This document shows, piece after piece, positions 7,673-9,101 of a stretch of 9,101 nt of DNA. This DNA is from an uncultured Lautropia sp. (lineage in GTDB: Bacteria > Pseudomonadota > Gammaproteobacteria > Burkholderiales > Burkholderiaceae_E), in contig CALIXC010000268.1 of assembly GCA_938046755.1 (NCBI GenBank), positions 1-9,101 on the forward strand, written 5' to 3'. A program made the translations under genes and the position numbers. The notes below the pieces were generated by a model. It saw only the letters and a program-made list of their open reading frames with translations, was not told the origin of the DNA and made no database searches. Position 1 is the stretch's first letter, and every line of letters starts with the position of its first letter.

Positions 7673-7700
7673 TTGTCGTTGCGGCGCCTTGATATACAAT
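7673..7700 (+). promoter_or_regulatory. Sigma-70 promoter of ffs
   Basis: TTGTCG (7673-7678) and TACAAT (7695-7700) are 16 bp apart, and the -10 box is preceded by TA to give TATACAAT. The predicted start 7-8 bp downstream falls on the first base pair of the SRP RNA terminal stem at 7708, an independent agreement. The discriminator CGCCAGC (7701-7707) is G/C-rich, as in growth-rate-controlled stable RNA promoters. Confidence 0.75.
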
Positions 7701-7707
7701 CGCCAGC

Positions 7708-7804
7708 GGACGGGCCTCCTCGCATTGTGGCTCGGGAACCTGGTCAGGTCCGGAAGGAAGCAGCCATAACCGAATCCCGCAAGTGCCGAGGGTTCGGCTC
7801 GTCC
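7708..7804 (+). ncRNA. ffs: 4.5S signal recognition particle RNA (small bacterial type)
   Basis: This is the RNA part of the signal recognition particle; it binds Ffh and guides ribosomes making membrane proteins to FtsY. The near-invariant domain IV lies at 7742-7766, with the GGAA tetraloop at 7752-7755 and the asymmetric loop side AGCAG after it. The ends pair: GGACGGGCC (7708-7716) with GGCTCGTCC (7796-7804) in nine base pairs with one G-U. Inner pairing of CCTCG (7718-7722) with CGAGG (about 7787-7791) is also possible. The length of 97 nt matches the small bacterial class. Ends are set by the terminal stem and may be off by a few bases. No intrinsic terminator follows, so the mature 3' end may come from processing of a transcript that runs on into dnaX. 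Confidence 0.95.
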
Positions 7805-7906
7805 CCCTCATATCTCGCCGGTACAGGGTGCACGCAGGCCCTGCGGCGCATCCCGTCTTCCAGTCTTTCCGCCCGGTGCGCCCCCGTGGCTCCGGCAAGG
7901 AACCCG

Positions 7907-9101
7907 GTGCAGTCACTTTCTCCCTCCGGCAGCCATCAGGTGCTGGCCCGCAAATGGCGCCCGCGCGACTTCGATTCCCTGGTCGGACAGGACACGGTCG
8001 TGCGCGCGCTGCGCCACGCACTCGACAACCAGCGGCTTCACCACGCTTACCTGCTTACGGGCACCCGGGGCGTGGGCAAGACCACCATCGCCCGCATCCT
8101 GGCCAAGGCCCTGAACTGCGAAAAGGGCGTCAGCTCCCATCCCTGCGGCGAATGCTCGGCCTGCCGAGGTGTGGACGAGGGGCGCTTCCCTGACTATCTG
8201 GAGATGGACGCGGCCTCCAACCGCAAGGTCGAGGAAATGGCGGTGGTGCTGGAAAACGCCGCCTACCTGCCTACGGTGGGCCGCTACAAGGTCTTCGTCA
8301 TCGACGAGGTCCACATGCTCTCCACCCACGCCTTCAACGCCATGCTGAAGACGCTGGAAGAGCCGCCGCCCCACGTCATCTTCGTGCTGGCCACCACTGA
8401 TCCGCAGAAGGTGCCGGTCACCGTGCTGTCGCGCTGCATGCAGTTCGGTCTGCGCAACGTCAGCCCGGCCACCGTGGCCGGACACCTGGCCAACGTCCTG
8501 CAGGCCGAAGACATTCCCTATGAGGAACGGGGCCTGGAGCTGATCGGCAAGGCCGCCGGCGGCAGCATGCGCGACGGTCTGTCGCTGCTCGACCAGGCCA
8601 TCGCGCTGGGGGCTGGTCAGGTGAAGCAGGCCACCGTGCAGGAGATGCTCGGCACGGTCGATGAAGACCTGGCCCCCGAACTGCTGGCGCTGCTGGCCGC
8701 CGGCGATGCCGCTGCCGTGGTGCAGCAGGCCGACAGCCTGGCGGCCCGCAACGTGGCCCATGCCCAGATCCTGATGGCCATGGCCGCCGAGCTGCAACGG
8801 GTGGCGCTGGCCCAGGTGGGCCAGGGCGAGCCGCATGTGCTGGCGGCACAGATGGATCCTTCCGATGTGCAGGTCTGGTATCAGATCGCCATCCATGGTG
8901 TGCGTGACCTGCCGCTGGCGCCCGATGCCCAGACTGGCTTTATGATGACCCTGCTGCGGATGCTGGCTTTCCGTGCCGACAATTTGGCGCTGGGTTCGCT
9001 GGCTGCCGTGGTCGATGGCGCCGCAGCGCCGGACCATGGCATGGCGGCAGCGCGTGGCATGGCGGCACCTGGTGGCGCGGCGCGGCCGTCCTTTGGGGGG
9101 G
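7907..9101 (+). CDS. dnaX: DNA polymerase III subunit tau/gamma, clamp loader ATPase (3' end cut off)
   Basis: DnaX is the motor of the clamp loader that places the beta clamp on primed DNA and, as tau, links polymerase cores to the helicase. The 398 codons present cover domains I to III. Visible are QVLARKWRP (11-19), Walker A GTRGVGKT (52-59), four zinc-binding cysteines (71, 80, 83, 86), Walker B with DEVH (133-136), the sensor region ATTDPQK (162-168) and the SRC arginine finger (175-177). Domain III ends near residue 375, and a low-complexity Gly-Ala-Met hinge runs to the window edge. I chose GTG at 7907 because AAGGA lies 5 nt upstream; a GTG at 7886 is in frame but has no ribosome site. 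The tau-specific domains IV and V lie outside the window. The gene starts 102 bp after ffs, and no other promoter is obvious, so co-transcription is plausible. Confidence 0.97.
   Translation, partial: MQSLSPSGSHQVLARKWRPRDFDSLVGQDTVVRALRHALDNQRLHHAYLLTGTRGVGKTTIARILAKALNCEKGVSSHPCGECSACRGVDEGRFPDYLEMDAASNRKVEEMAVVLENAAYLPTVGRYKVFVIDEVHMLSTHAFNAMLKTLEEPPPHVIFVLATTDPQKVPVTVLSRCMQFGLRNVSPATVAGHLANVLQAEDIPYEERGLELIGKAAGGSMRDGLSLLDQAIALGAGQVKQATVQEMLGTVDEDLAPELLALLAAGDAAAVVQQADSLAARNVAHAQILMAMAAELQRVALAQVGQGEPHVLAAQMDPSDVQVWYQIAIHGVRDLPLAPDAQTGFMMTLLRMLAFRADNLALGSLAAVVDGAAAPDHGMAAARGMAAPGGAARPSFGG
9038..9067 (+). repeat. Direct 12-bp repeat in the dnaX hinge
   Basis: GGCATGGCGGCA occurs at 9038-9049 and 9056-9067, 18 bp apart, an in-frame period of six codons giving GMAAAR then GMAAPG. 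It lies in the linker after domain III, where length and sequence vary freely among DnaX proteins. Confidence 0.7.

Noticed and set aside
7441..7725. Minus-strand open frame with DLPR repeats
   Set aside because: The peptide repeat only reflects the 12-bp DNA repeat, which is a multiple of three. There is no ribosome site, and the frame runs through the ffs promoter and into the RNA gene.
7913..9037. Minus-strand open frame (374 codons) opposite dnaX
   Set aside because: DnaX motifs are complete on the plus strand. The antisense product is histidine- and glutamine-rich, without a recognisable domain.

Overview
The window reads as a chromosomal segment of a GC-rich betaproteobacterium, most likely of the order Burkholderiales. 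This rests on the strong G/C bias at third codon positions, a 419-residue Rho very close to the E. coli protein, the trxA-rho gene order, and an SRP RNA gene directly before dnaX. The species cannot be named from the sequence alone. No phage, insertion sequence, CRISPR array, tRNA or rRNA gene is visible.

Region by region: (1) 1-4559 is a divergent beta-glucan pair. On the minus strand (1-2481, C-terminus cut by the window edge) lies a membrane protein with a periplasmic GH17 domain followed by a cytoplasmic GT2 glucan synthase domain, the architecture of the Pseudomonas aeruginosa NdvB type. On the plus strand (2904-4559) lies a second GH17 protein with a C-terminal bundle of membrane segments and no GT2 domain. 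A 422-bp control region separates them. (2) A perfect 13-bp stem-loop at 4592-4621 closes this block and the converging block behind it. (3) 4666-7281, all minus strand, holds trxA, then rho with a long C-rich leader and its own promoter, then a small unknown membrane protein whose start region overlaps the rho stop. (4) 7282-7672 is a 391-bp gene-free region with two perfect dyads and a 12-bp tandem repeat array. (5) 7673-9101, plus strand, holds a promoter, the 4.5S SRP RNA (ffs) and the first 398 codons of dnaX.

How the genes fit together: the synthase probably makes a beta-glucan chain from a nucleotide sugar on the cytoplasmic side and moves it across the inner membrane. Its own GH17 domain and the second GH17 protein could then lengthen, branch or cyclise the glucan in the periplasm. 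The rest is housekeeping: thioredoxin, transcription termination, co-translational protein targeting and the replicative clamp loader.

I found no clearly new system. The most useful leads are the paired paralogous GH17 proteins, the C-rich rho leader that could be a self-attenuation site, the coupled rho-membrane protein pair, and the cluster of dyads and 12-bp iterons between trxA and ffs-dnaX.
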